DNA of 64,000 nucleotides from Tillandsia leiboldiana (taxonomy: Eukaryota; Streptophyta; Magnoliopsida; Poales; Bromeliaceae): the NCBI GenBank assembly GCA_029204045.2, contig CM055065.1, forward strand, positions 15,317,251 to 15,381,250. The letters are read 5' to 3'. Below are positions 9,848 to 20,553 of the stretch, in pieces (positions within the stretch are counted from its first letter, which is position 1; each line of letters starts with the position of its first letter). The translations under genes and the position numbers were made by a program. The notes beneath the pieces were generated by a model. That model made no database searches. It was not told the DNA's origin and saw only the letters and a list, made by a program, of their open reading frames with translations.

Positions 9848-12334
9848 TGCAGTACACTGAACTTTAGTAAATTGTGAAGTTCGAGTGTGTGAAGAGTTGA
9901 ATGATACCCTTCGGATGTTTTTGTAAGCTTCCGAAAGGTTCTAGAAGGTTTCTGGAGAGTTTGGACGCAAATCGGAAATTTTTGGAAAATTTGAAAATTT
10001 GAGGTTTTTGGCTTCGGGCTCCGGACCGTCCGGGGACCGTCCGGATTGTCCGCGCTAATCTGAGAAATTCCACCTTTGGGGTCCGGACCGTTTTGGTCTG
10101 GACAGCCCAGTAAGAAATGTAATTACATTTCTTTCAGGGGGCTTCTGGGATTTTGTTACGTTAGGGTTTTTAACCCTCTTCTTCCTCTCTTTTCCTCTCA
10201 TTTGGAGAGTGCAAGAAAGAGTGTTAGAGAGAGAGAGAGGGAGAGCTCTTCTTGGATTTCCTTCTCCAACACATCTCTCTACTTGGGTTCTTCTTCAACC
10301 TTCTCTTCTCCACCATTGGAGCATGCTTCAAGAGCTTGAAGGAAGGCAAGGGCTTGAAGAAGATGGAAGTTTGAAGCCCTAATTCCTATCCTTTGCACTT
10401 CAAGGTGGGGTTTGAGCGTAAAAGAGGTTTGGAACACTTCTTTTCCATTTTCTTTGAGATTTTTGTAGGAAAACCTAGTTTTTGGGAAAACTAGGGTTTA
10501 TTTGGGGCTTTTAGATTTCTAGATTTTGGGGTGGAATTGATGGGTGTAGAACACTCTTGTAGGTTAGTTTTGAAGCATTTCTTGTTTGGATTTCAAGATT
10601 TAGCAAGATTTCTCAACCTAAGTTATTTTCCAACTATTTTTCTTATGATTTTTAAGGAATTTTGTGATTAGGTTTTTGTGATGTTTTAACCCTTTGGAAA
10701 CTTCTCTTAGGGCATAAGAGGAAGTGTGGGCATCTTGGTTGGGATCCTTCACAAGGATTTGGCAACTATCCAGTGGGTTTGACCTCACCGAAATGGGTGA
10801 ACTCCCCCTATGTCTTCTATAGAGTTTTAGGGCATCATTGTTATATTAAACATGCATCATTTGATTTATCATGATTTATGATCATGCATTTGAACCCCTT
10901 CATGTGTAGAAAACTTCATACTCTATGTAGTAGAGGTAAACATTGTAGGTGCATGGGCACTTAAAGGGGGGATTGAATAGGAATTTTCGTGAACTTAAGC
11001 TTTTGGATATGAATAGAGAATAACTATACCTGTTATAGAATTATTTGGACATGTTAAGCACATGATCATGTATAAATGGACATTATGACATTAGTGCCAT
11101 CTAGTGTAGTGAGATACAAATAGAAAACTTCTAAACTTGTACAATCAAGATGAAATAGTTAGATTCCAAGTTTGAGACATGAGGACAACTTGTAAATGTT
11201 TTACTCTTTCATTATGCAAGATAATGTTAATATTGTATATGAAACATTGACACTTGAGATACTATACCCCGACCTAAAGGTCGATGATGCTATTCCGTGT
11301 TTTAGACACGATGATTGCTATTCCGTGTTTTAGACACGATGATCGAGACTTGCCTGCTTGCCGTTTGTGCTCACTCGCACATGCTTTGTAGGGTCGCTCC
11401 CTCCAGGCCGGCACTCCGGAGTTGGCCATTTGCGACATCATGATCGCCGTGCGGGATTGGGTGCCGATTGGGACGCCGTTGGATAGGCATAGCTCCGTGG
11501 GGGGTGCCACCACGGGACCATGAGGCGTGTCTCAAGCTTAGACTCAAAGAAAGTCTTCAAGAGAAAATGATTAAGTTAACTAAACTTGACATTGAATATC
11601 ACATAGATGATACATTCATGGTAGTTGGACATACATGATAGCAAACTTGACATTGGACACCACATAAATAATACTACTAATTGTAGTTGGACATTATGAT
11701 AACATGATAGATTCATATCATCATCACTTTCTACATGAGCATAGAGGCATGATAGTAGTAGAGTACTTTGCTTTACTTCAGCTGTTTATTATCTGCTTTT
11801 TATATCATCAGTTTTACTATCTTATGCCTCAGTTGACCTAGTGGTGTATTTCGCTTCTCTCGGCGGCTTACCCACTTGGAACTATTGTCTAATTGTTCTC
11901 ACCACATTTGGGTTGTTGTTTTTCAGAGCCATCCGGAGCGGGAGGGGCTCGGGATCGTGGCAAGGTGTCGTCGCATAGCTAGCTTGTCCCCGTCGCGCCA
12001 CTCGAGGTGGTTACAGGGCACCTTTCCTTTTGTTTCGTGGGAGAGGTGTGGGTGTATTTTTGTATAGAGACCTCCCATGTGTTTTGATAGGTTGCACTTG
12101 AGAGGACCACTTTTGTATTTTTGATTTTTACTTCTTTGTATGATAGTCGTTATCTACTCTTCTCTTTTATGAATATTTTAATTGTGTTCTGCTCTGATTA
12201 CTAGTAGGATGTGTCTATTGCTTCCTTTCCACTTTGTTGTTGTAGACGCCTTGTGTGTACCGAGTGGTACCTTGTGCACACGGCGGGTCTGTGCACGTGC
12301 CGGGTATGCTTCCGTTGGGGCCCGGGGCGTGACA
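9848..12334 (+). mobile_element. X-family solo LTR, complete
   Basis: A 2487-bp LTR from TGCAGTACAC to GGGGCGTGACA, flanked by a perfect 5-bp duplication ATAGA (9843-9847 and 12335-12339). There is no PBS, purine tract or internal region, so it is a solo LTR left by recombination between two LTRs. It has a GA-rich leader and, near 11290-11343, a duplicated hairpin CGTGTTTTAGACACG. There is no convincing reading frame. Confidence 0.92.
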
Positions 12335-12339
12335 ATAGA

Positions 12340-12635
12340 TCTACTTCCAGTTTCTTTTTGTTGAGGGATGTAGCTTTGTACGCTATGTTCTTTTAGTTTT
12401 TCAGATTATTGTACTTTGGGTCTAGCTTTTTGCCAGCTGGTTGTATCTTTACTATTACTTCTGAGAGATCTTTTTTGTATATTGGAGTTTTATTGTACAA
12501 TTTTAGTCTGATGTTTATCTTTAGTTTTAGCTCTATTTTGCTCGTTTGTATGGTTCTTTATACTTGAGCAGATTACTGACGTTTCGTGTGCGTGAGGCTT
12601 TCCGTGTATATGGCGGATCTGTTGGCGAGCCCGGG
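12340..12635 (+). mobile_element. LTR fragment Q, right part
   Basis: Continuation of Q beyond the X solo LTR. It ends within the terminal module shared by these LTRs (GCGGATCTGTTGGCGAGCC), a few bases short of the expected terminus, where the next X copy begins. Confidence 0.65.
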
Positions 12636-13326
12636 TGTAGTACACTAAACTTTAGCAAATTGGCGAGCCCGGGTTACGGGTGGAATGATACCCTTCGGTT
12701 GTTTTTAGTCTCCAGAGTGTTGGATCCCTAGTTCCCATCCCTTGTACTTCCAAGGTGGAATTTGAGTTTATAAGACTTTGGGAATACTCTTTTCCTTTTC
12801 TCTCTCTTGTGAATTTTTGTGTGAATGGAATAGTGTTTGGCACTATTTAAAGGACATTGATGGGACATTGATGGGACCTTGATAGGACCTTGATGGGAAA
12901 TTGATAGAACCTTGATAGGACCTTGATGGGACATGTATGGGACATTGAAAAGACATGGTTGTAAGAACAATTTTTTTTATGAGTGAAAACTTTCCTTGTT
13001 CTCCACGCACACATCTCTCTCTTTCTTTTTATCTCTAGTGGGAACACTTCTCCAACAAGAGAAGCTTAGAGGAAAGCTTGTGTGGAGGAGATCAAGCTTG
13101 GAAGGAGGTTGGAGAGAAGGGAAATACAAGCTATTCTTCGAGTAGAGCTTGGAGTGCTTGGAGGCTAAGGTAAGGAATTTCGTGATTAGGTTTTTTTATG
13201 ATGTTTTACCCCTTTGGAAACTTTTCTTGGAGCATAAGAGGAAAGGCGGGCAACTCGGACGGGTTCCTTCGCAAGGGTTTGGCCACTATCTAGTGGGTTT
13301 GCTCTCACCGAAATGGGTGAACTTCC
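12636..13326 (+). mobile_element. diverged X-family LTR fragment
   Basis: Starts with the X terminus TGTAGTACACTAAAC. It is strongly diverged and internally deleted, and carries a 12-bp tandem repeat at about 12850-12960 not seen in other X copies. It is cut at 13327 by the start of LTR Y. Confidence 0.7.
12850..12960. repeat. 11-12-bp tandem repeat
   Basis: About nine degenerate units of the type GGACCTTGATAG/GGACATTGATGG. The peptides it would encode on either strand are by-products of the repeat. Confidence 0.85.
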
Positions 13327-13620
13327 TGTGGTGACCCCGATCCCCTTGCAGCTTTCCCCATGACCTATGTAGGGGAACATCTATTATTGGTTTGTCGGAC
13401 CCGCAACGCGTCAAAGGGACGCGTTGGCCGGACTCTGTGAGGTTTCCGGATCAAGCCTGCCTTCCGGCTATTTTTGCCAAATTTTAGAAAGGGTTTCAGG
13501 CTAATCCGAGATCGGATTTGGATTCAGCGCGGAAAAACGTCGAAAATTGGCTATTTACTTGCCTATTTCGGAGTCCGGATGCCCAAAAAGGGACCCCCGG
13601 AAGTTTTCAGCGCGTTCCGG
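13327..13620 (+). mobile_element. LTR Y, left part (split by element W)
   Basis: Starts TGTGGTGACCCCG. The first 290 bp align with the start of the Z LTR (59938 on), including GGAGTCCGGATGCCC and GGACCCCCGGAAGTTTT. It is interrupted at 13621 by W and resumes at 23749. Confidence 0.8.
13616..13620. repeat. target-site duplication of W, left
   Basis: TCCGG before the 5' LTR; TCCGA at 23749-23753 after the 3' LTR. Four of five bases match. Confidence 0.7.
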
Positions 13621-14683
13621 TGTAGAGTACCGAGACTTTGTAGAGTGCACCGACCTCGCAGGATGGCGTGGTGCGGGGAAATCGCTTGAGTGTGTTCCAT
13701 TTGTATTTACAGATGATTTTGGGTTGATTCGGATCGACGCGGAAGCCCCAGCTTGAATCAAAATTTTCCGGGCATTGTGCGCCGTTGGAGGACTGGTTTG
13801 TTAGAGCCTCGACTCCACAGTTGTATGCAAGAAAATTGGAAAAGGTTTGGAACATGTGTATTTTCAGTTTACAGTGGAGTTCGGGAAGTTTCGGACTGGT
13901 GCGGAGGCCCCGAAGGCGAAAAGTGAGTTGGAGTTGGCTTAAATGGATTATTTAATTAATTAATTAAATTAGTTATTTAGCCTGAGAGAAAGAAATTAGA
14001 GAAAAAGGAGAAAGATGAGAGAGACGGAGTTGGATAGGATGGGTGTTGGTGTTGGAGAGTGTTTTGGGTTTCTTTTTGCTCCATGCACCATGCACCATGC
14101 ACCAGCCACCTTAATTAGCCACCTTAATTAGTGAATGCCACGTCATCTTCTTCTTCTTTGCCTCAAACAAAGTAAATGGACTTCAAACAGAGGAATGGAA
14201 AATTGAGGAAGAAGGAGAAGGAGAAGAGGAATTGAGAGGAATTAAAAGATGGAAAATGAGAGAGGTGAAGGAGTGCTTGTAGTGTGGACCTTCGGTTGGA
14301 AGCCGAGCGGAGCAAGCGCGCGTCGAGCCTCATGAGGGTGCAATGCAGTTTTCTAGTGAGAGAGAGAGAAAGCTTGGTTGATGGATTTGAGTGGGTTTTG
14401 GAGTTGATGTTGGTTGTGTGGCCTTGGTTTTGCTGTCCTTGAGTGGTGGTGTGGCCAGCAGAGAGAAGCCGCGCGGGCGCGCTTGGGCGCCGCGCGGCAG
14501 CTTGGGGGGGTTGCGTTCCGGAACTAAAGCCCAGTTCTGGAACCAATGTATTTTGGTACCGGTACCCCACTATGGGTACCTGTACCCAATGTCACCTAAA
14601 GCCGGTTTGAGCTAGGAATGTTTTTTGGGTGAAGGGCATTAAGGTAAATTCACTTCTCTTTGGGGTTACCCTTCACCTTGGTC

Positions 14684-14691
14684 TATATATA
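14684..14691 (+). promoter_or_regulatory. TATA box of W 5' LTR
   Basis: TATATATA followed by GGAGCCCTCTCCCC and a GA-rich leader, the same layout as V and U. It lies about 140 bp downstream of the second palindrome. Confidence 0.7.
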
Positions 14692-15681
14692 GGAGCCCTC
14701 TCCCCTGCTTCTTCTCCACGAGAGGAAAAGAAAAAAAAATAATAATAATAAAGAAAGAAAGCAAGGATTAGAAAAGAGAAGAAGATAAAGAGAGAGAGAG
14801 GTTGAGGGGGGTTGTGCAGCTTGTGTTGTCTGCTGGTTGGAGTCGAGTGGGCCGCGCGCACCGAGCAATATACAAGGTGAGTTAACAGATTTTTTTTGAG
14901 TTTGGATCCTTGGATTATTTTGTGGATTTAGCATGAGTTTTGAGTTGGATGTTGGTGGTGTTCTTCTCTCTTTGTGCCGTTGAGCTGTGGCTTGTGGATT
15001 TTACTGTGCGGAGCCGAGGTGCCGCACACGTACTGTGAGCTGGCCGTGGAGAGGACCAGAGCGCGCGTAGATTTTTCTAGAGGACTCGAGGGTTTTGTTC
15101 GAGCTTCCGGTGAATTTTTCGAGATTCGCGACAGTGTTCGCGCGCGCGCGGCGCGGTTTTCGTTTTTTTCGGCAGATTCGAGGCAGCGAGCGGTTCGGCG
15201 CTTCACCGACTTCAGCGATTGCCTGCGGAATGCATTTGAGGTGGGTTGGAATTTCTTCAAGATTTATGGAATGCCCTCTAAAGCTTCTGTATGCATGTTG
15301 AGCATTATAGTTTACCTGTTTTCATACTTGTTAAATCTGATAGTTGCCTAGAAAATTGTAGGAAGACATTCATGAGCCCCTGATATTTTTAGCATGATCT
15401 AGGGATGATTTGACACTAGACTGCATGATTTGTTGGCATTAGATGGGCATCCGAACCGTTTTAAAAATCGTCGGACAAGTTTTAATGAAAAACTGAGATT
15501 TGAAAATGGTTTTAAAATATTGTGAGCTTCCAGAGGGATTGAGTAGGTTCAGGATGCATGTATACTCGTTCCGGAGGGCCGAGTGGATTTTTAGAGCATT
15601 GTGTGTCGAGTTTCTAGTGTCATGAGAGTTATACTTCCTTGTTGGGATTATTCTAGATCATGGAGTGTGTTTTTCTGATTT

Positions 15682-15864
15682 AGTCGTGGAGGTGGTTCTC
15701 CGACTTAGTTTTGAGAGTTTTGAGGATCTGGCAGATTTAGTCGTGGAGGTTTCCCGAGTTAGCCATGAGTTGTGCATTATCAGATTGAGTCGTGGAGGGT
15801 TCTCCGACATAGCTATGAGTGTTTGGGCTTTTTTTTGATTGAGTCGTGGAGTCTTTTTCCGACT
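15682..15864 (+). repeat. four GTCG-GGAG hairpins in W LTR
   Basis: Stem-loops of the type AGTCGTGGAG..CTCCGACT at 15682-15705, 15739-15759, 15788-15808 and 15842-15864. Loops and some stem bases vary while pairing is mostly kept. V, U and A carry two, three and one. Confidence 0.6.
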
Positions 15865-16405
15865 GAGTTGTGCTTTTGAGCATCGAGTTGCCGATCTGTT
15901 TGATCGTGGATTATAGCCTGCATGTGCCTCTTATGAGACAGTTGAGACTGATGAGATACTTGAGTTCGGTGGGGTTGCACCCCTCGAGCTACGCCCCGGG
16001 TGCGTGTTGATGATGCGACTAGTTGATACACTAGAGTTTGCTTGAGATTGAGATAGTCCGTGTGGGACGCCCTACGTAAGTCCCGTCCCAGTGTGGATGA
16101 GGTGGCAGTAGGTTTGGCGCATGCTTGACTGGACCCTATGAGGCAGTCGTTGAGATTGGGTGATATGAACGAGTGATTGCATAGCATGTTCTTAGATGAG
16201 TTTTCCTTTGAGCATGATACTTGAGGCATGTTAGCAGTAGCGAGTGTATGCATATTTCATCTTTAGTAGAGTTTCTTGAGCATGATGATTGAGACATGGT
16301 ACCTGTAGTTTCCTTTCAGCTTTTCTTTATCTATCTGCATACCTATCTGTTGTGCCTCCAGTAGACTTAGTGGGCATACCGTGGATATTGGTGACGGTAC
16401 CCATT

Positions 16406-16431
16406 GAGATCTACCTTCTGCAGTAGATCTC
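16406..16431 (+). promoter_or_regulatory. conserved LTR hairpin (W)
   Basis: GAGATCTAC (16406-16414) pairs perfectly with GTAGATCTC (16423-16431); the 3' LTR repeats this at 23321-23346. Confidence 0.6.
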
Positions 16432-16756
16432 ACACCCGCTGCGGTGACAGGTTCCTGAGGTAGCTGTTCCGGCTTGGTTCGCGCGGAGACAGCAGATCGA
16501 GGTGAGGACGTGGCCTATTAGTTCCTTACCAGCATTGAGAGTTTGAGGTAGATGTACCCGGTATATTTTCATGTTTCCACTTTTGTACTCGACATTCTGA
16601 GAGATCTGTGAGTATTGTACTTGTATTTTCATAGTTGAGAGACTTGTATTGAGGATTTGATTTTATTCATATGTTCAATGTTCATTTATGTAGCTATTAG
16701 TTTTATTTTCAGCTCAGATACATGTTAGCTATAGATCTTTTGCAGGTTAGACGCTT

Positions 16757-16821
16757 CGTCTGTGTGGCAGTTTCCGTACAGACGGCGGATCTGTTGGCGA
16801 GCCCGGGTCGCAGTTCGACTC
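16757..16821 (+). promoter_or_regulatory. twin terminal hairpins (W)
   Basis: CGTCTGTGTGG (16757-16767) pairs with CCGTACAGACG (16774-16784) around CAGTTT. GGGTCG (16805-16810) pairs with CGACTC (16816-16821) around CAGTT. The PBS begins 21 bp further on. Confidence 0.65.
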
Positions 16822-16841
16822 CGGGGCGTGACAGATTAGGG

Positions 16842-16853
16842 TGGTATCAGAGC
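16842..16853 (+). other. primer binding site (tRNA-iMet), element W
   Basis: TGGTATCAGAGC, 8 nt after the LTR end at 16833. It would bind the 3' end of initiator tRNA-Met to prime minus-strand synthesis. Confidence 0.92.
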
Positions 16854-17124
16854 CTTGGAATATAGGTCGTTGAGGACTTAGTGACCCTAGGCTATTGGTT
16901 GGACAGTAGGATGACTGTCGTGAGAGACGTGACTTTAGCGAGAGTCCTGATTGAGTTTGTACCTCCCCTAGAGGATTGGGGCGAGTGATCTTACATGTTT
17001 ATTCTCTAAAGTGATTATGTTGGCTGCAGACAACATAATGCTTTAGAAAGGTTAACATGTTTTAGACTTTCGCTTGATTGGGTCGTGAGAGTTCTTGGTC
17101 CTAATGTTTGTTCTGTTTCTGCGG

Positions 17125-18170
17125 TTTTCGTTGCCTCCGAGACGCCGTGCAGCGGCGAGGGCGTGTTTGACCTTGGATGAGGACCCCGAACAGCGGGAGG
17201 CGGAATGGACAGAGCAGAGTGAGGTCTGAGAGTTATGGGCTCAGGTAGCCCGGATGTTTGAGGCGATGCGGCGCCAGGAAGAGAACATGGAGCGAGTGAT
17301 GCGCAGGTTTGAGCAGAGAGCATCGACTGAGGTATCGCCAGTAGTACCTCCGGCTGCGACACCGTCGACTTCGACCAAGATCGCACGGTGGGTAGTGCAG
17401 GAGCAGCGAGAGTTGCCGATTGGTTGCTGTACATCCACCAGTTCCATCCCTTACAGATTTCGGGGCAGAGTTGGAGCCTGGGGAGGCCGAGAACTGGAGT
17501 GCGGCTATGGAATGGTTGTTTGAGGAATTGTTCATCCAGGAGAAGCATCTGGTGCACTTGATTGCGCACTTTTGGATAGGGACGCCGAGAGTTGGTGGCG
17601 TCGAGTTCGTCCCGTTGGGCCACCGGGAGCGCAGTTGACGACCTGGAGCGAGTTTCGTGCTTTGCTGTTCAGGGCCTTTTTCCCGACAGTGTAAAGCAGA
17701 AACTGGAAGGGGATTTGAGATACTTGTAGCAGGGGAGTTGACCTCTTCAGGAGTGTGTTCGCGAGTTGCTGCGACGGTTGAGCAGTGTGCCCCATGATGC
17801 CCAGGGTGGGGCCCAGAAGATTGATCTGTTTGAGAGAGGACTGCATCGAGATGTCTATCACTTTGGGCATTCGCGGCGAGTGCCGACATTAGAGGCAGCG
17901 ATTGTGCAGGCTCGATGGATTAACCGAGCCTCAGTGATCATGTTCGAGAGGGGCAGAGAGCGAGGGACCAGCTCCAGAGAGAGACGTCCAGCATCGTCGG
18001 ATTTTGGGATAGTCGACTGGATCGAGGTTGCCATGATTCCAGTTTAGGGTCATGGGTCTCAGAGGAGACGGAGACCAGGAGGTTCTCGACAGTCGAGACA
18101 CCAGCGGCAGTATTAGTATGATTGTGTCTTTTGCGGTGGGCCGCATTCATCGCCATAGTGTGACCTCTGG
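17125..18170 (+). pseudogene. gag: degenerate gag of W with zinc-knuckle remnant
   Basis: A Gag protein can be followed through several frames: a basic and acidic N-terminal region near 17130-17230 (LTLDEDPEQREAEW), a coiled-coil-like QEENMERVMRRFEQ stretch (about 17277-17320), the capsid start EAENWSAAMEWLFEEL (about 17487-17535), LTTWSEFRALLFRAFFP (about 17636-17690), and ERGLHRDVYHF (about 17830-17865). Near 18123-18164 a nucleocapsid-like CVFCGGPHSSP-stop-C resembles a CCHC zinc knuckle with one spacer residue missing and a TAG before the last Cys. Several frameshifts and stops exclude a functional product. The order and motifs make Gag the only reasonable identity. Confidence 0.75.
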
Positions 18171-18229
18171 AAGGGCCGACGCTTTTATATGGGTAGTCAG
18201 GACATTTTCAGGCAGAGTGTTCCAGAGTA

Positions 18230-18890
18230 GAGCTCATGGAATTGTCGCTTGCGACGGCACCCCCACTACCCCTTTTAGGATGAGGAGGTTCATCCGATTT
18301 TACCGGTAGGCTGATGGAGCCGTGATGTCGAGGCAGATTGGGCGATGGCCACCAGCATCTAGTGGATGAGATTGTGTAGCCGGTTGAGGACGCCAGGATA
18401 GTGGATCGCGTCTTACCAGGTGTGGTTCTGCTGACGGTTGTCAGAGTTGGAGCATGTTTGATGCCGACGCCGCTTGCATATGTTTTAGTAGAGCAGGGGT
18501 AGCTTCGTGTGGGCCAGAGATGGACTGTTGGCTTGTGCACATGAGGATCAGGTTCCAGATCACGTTTAGCACATGGATGAGTGTTGACAGTCCTGGCCAG
18601 TGCAGTTAGGACATTGGATTTGATCCATTGAGTTTTAGTCCTACATCAGCTCTGAGATATTGATATGAGGTTGGATTGGGATTGGATATCCCATGTTATG
18701 CTACCATGGATTATCGAGAGAGGGCAATGACCCTCCGTGGACCCGGTCAGGAGGAGTATGTTTTTAGAGGATGCTATAGCACGACAAAGGTTGAGTCGTG
18801 GTCGTATCGCTTTGCTAGCGACTGTAGAGATGGTGCCTATGGCGGCACCGGGACTAAAGATATCTTAATTGCCATGTGATCCCGGGCGTG
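18230..18890 (+). pseudogene. pol: protease remnant of W
   Basis: The open piece 18676-18879 keeps the C-terminal part of the retrotransposon aspartic protease and the linker to RT: a degraded LGMDWL motif (GLGLDIPCYATMDY), RERAMTLRGPGQEEYVFRG, then a basic linker. The catalytic D-S/T-G upstream was not recognised. Homologous remnants are at 33043-33270 and in element A (40300-40599). The first ATG is arbitrary. Confidence 0.65.
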
Positions 18891-18904
18891 ATTCTACCTG
18901 AGCT

Positions 18905-19720
18905 GATATTGAAGCCACTATCTAGTGAGATTGAGATCGAGATAGTGGTCGGCATAGTTTTGGAACTGCGCCGACTTCGATAGCACCTCTTGGAGTATCA
19001 CCCGTGAGACAGAGAGAGAGCGGATAGCGCAGTTGCGGGATTTGATGGATCGAGAGGTGTGTGTGACCCAGTACCATGTCGTGGGAATACGACGGTGAGG
19101 ATCAAAGAGATTTATATTTGGATATGATGCCATGCCGTTGGTACACGGCCGTGATGCCACATTGTGAGTACACAACGGTGAGGGTTTATGATGGTTTGAG
19201 CACAGACAGAGCTGGATCGTATTTCGGCAGGCGCCCTTTGCAAGATTGATAGCGTATGGAGCCTTTTCCCGAGGGTTGTGCCCAGACAGTGTCCTGAACC
19301 CGATGGGGACATATTGAGCTTACTGCAAGGTCAAGTGGATTGCTTGAGGCCGTGCGGCCTTTTGGATTTGAGGAATTGTGTGTTCCAGCGATACGTGGAC
19401 CGGGTTGTTGTACCGGCGTGAGTTTGAGTTCTACACCGAGTTGGCGTAACAGTTGTTGAGTTTGATTTATACAGGGCCGGTTGATTTGATTATATTCGGA
19501 TTGGTTTCCGAGGTGGCATAGAGTATGAGGAGCACTTGAGGATAGTGCTGCAACTTCTAAGAGAGAGAAGTTGTTTGCCAAGTTGAGAGAGTTTGCGCTT
19601 GACTTTGGAAAGTTCTGTGATTCAGCTATGTGATGTCAACTGCAAGAGTGACAGAGGACCCAACGAAGAGTGATGCCGTTGGGAATTAGCCTATGCCTAT
19701 GTTAGCGACAGAGGTCAGAA
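18905..19720 (+). pseudogene. pol: reverse transcriptase remnant of W
   Basis: At 18925-19090 the sequence aligns base by base with the RT start of V (2157-2325), including the region encoding EIE.VV and the PRR/TSWG area, again frameshifted. At 19505-19600 the thumb segment reads EYEEHLRIVLQLL-like, with a deletion compared with V. Between them the palm region holds an extra ~95 bp and the YxDD region is unrecognisable. A 27-bp repeat unit lies at 19122-19165. Non-functional. Confidence 0.65.
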
Positions 19721-20540
19721 GCTTTTGGCTAAGCAGGGCCAGTTTAGCTTCGAGGAGTTAAGCTGAGGAGGATACCAGCATTGATGTAGATGTTGCCTGT
19801 GATAGAGAGAGCATGGAGTTATCTAGAGACCCTTCAACCTGAGGTGCTGGGTTACTCAGGAGGATTTTGATTGAGGCAACGCCAGTGGACAAAGTTATTG
19901 GAGCTGGATGATTGATATCCTATAATATTATTCCGGCATGGACATTATGATCAATACGCCTTGGCTAGGTGAGCAGTGCAACCTTGGAACGAGGGGTTCG
20001 ATCAATGGTTGCCACTTTTGGAACTTGGAATCGAGAGCTAGGACTTGAGCATTGTTCCAAGGTGGAACTTCTTTCCATGTAGATGGATGTGAGTGATGTA
20101 ATTGTGGTGTTTAAGCATTTTAGTTGCTAAGGAGCAACGGAGGTTATATGCCAATTGGAGGCGTAAAGTTTTGGTTTTGGAAACCATGATTTGTGGAAGC
20201 CTTTATCCGCAGGGATATGTAGCTTTGGGTTACGCGGGGAGCTTGGCCCGCGAGTATTTATCTGACTGGAAGTATGTGATCACCTGCATGTTTGCATTTC
20301 ACTTCCTTGGTTATGGACGAGGATTTTGGTTAGCAGGAGCAACCGATGCAATTCTTGCTTGTGAGGCAGAAGAATTATGCAATCGGGTTATACCTTGAGT
20401 GAAGGTACAGTGGAGCCATCATGATGAGTGAGCAAGGCCATTAGAGAGCTTGAGGATGAGTTCGGTACTTCCTGTTTCCATCAGATTAAGACACCTCCTG
20501 AGATATGGATTTATTTTGGTTTCGAGGACGAAACCTTTTT
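19721..20540 (+). pseudogene. 3' pol remnant of W
   Basis: Matches the downstream part of V (about 2940-3740) and U (about 25945-26570), including GGACATTATG..CAGTACGCC-like and TTTCGAGGACGAAAC motifs ahead of the purine tract. No readable domain remains apart from a probable pol C-terminus near 20400-20500. Confidence 0.55.
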
Positions 20541-20553
20541 AAGGAGGGGAGAG
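20541..20553 (+). other. polypurine tract of W
   Basis: AAGGAGGGGAGAG immediately before the 3' LTR. Confidence 0.88.

Larger units (their letters stand above)
13621..16833 (+). mobile_element. 5' LTR of W
   Basis: A 3213-bp LTR from TGTAGAGTACCG to GCGTGACA. It has palindromes GTTCCGGAAC at 14515 and GTTCTGGAAC at 14534, a TATA box at 14684-14691, a CG dinucleotide run near 15138-15152, four GTCG..CGAC hairpins (15682-15864), a hairpin at 16406-16431 and twin hairpins at 16757-16821. Confidence 0.92.

Noticed and set aside
16842..16853. tRNA gene suggested by the TGGTATCAGAGC motif
   Set aside because: Only the 3' end complement is present; it is the primer binding site. No tRNA cloverleaf was found in the window.
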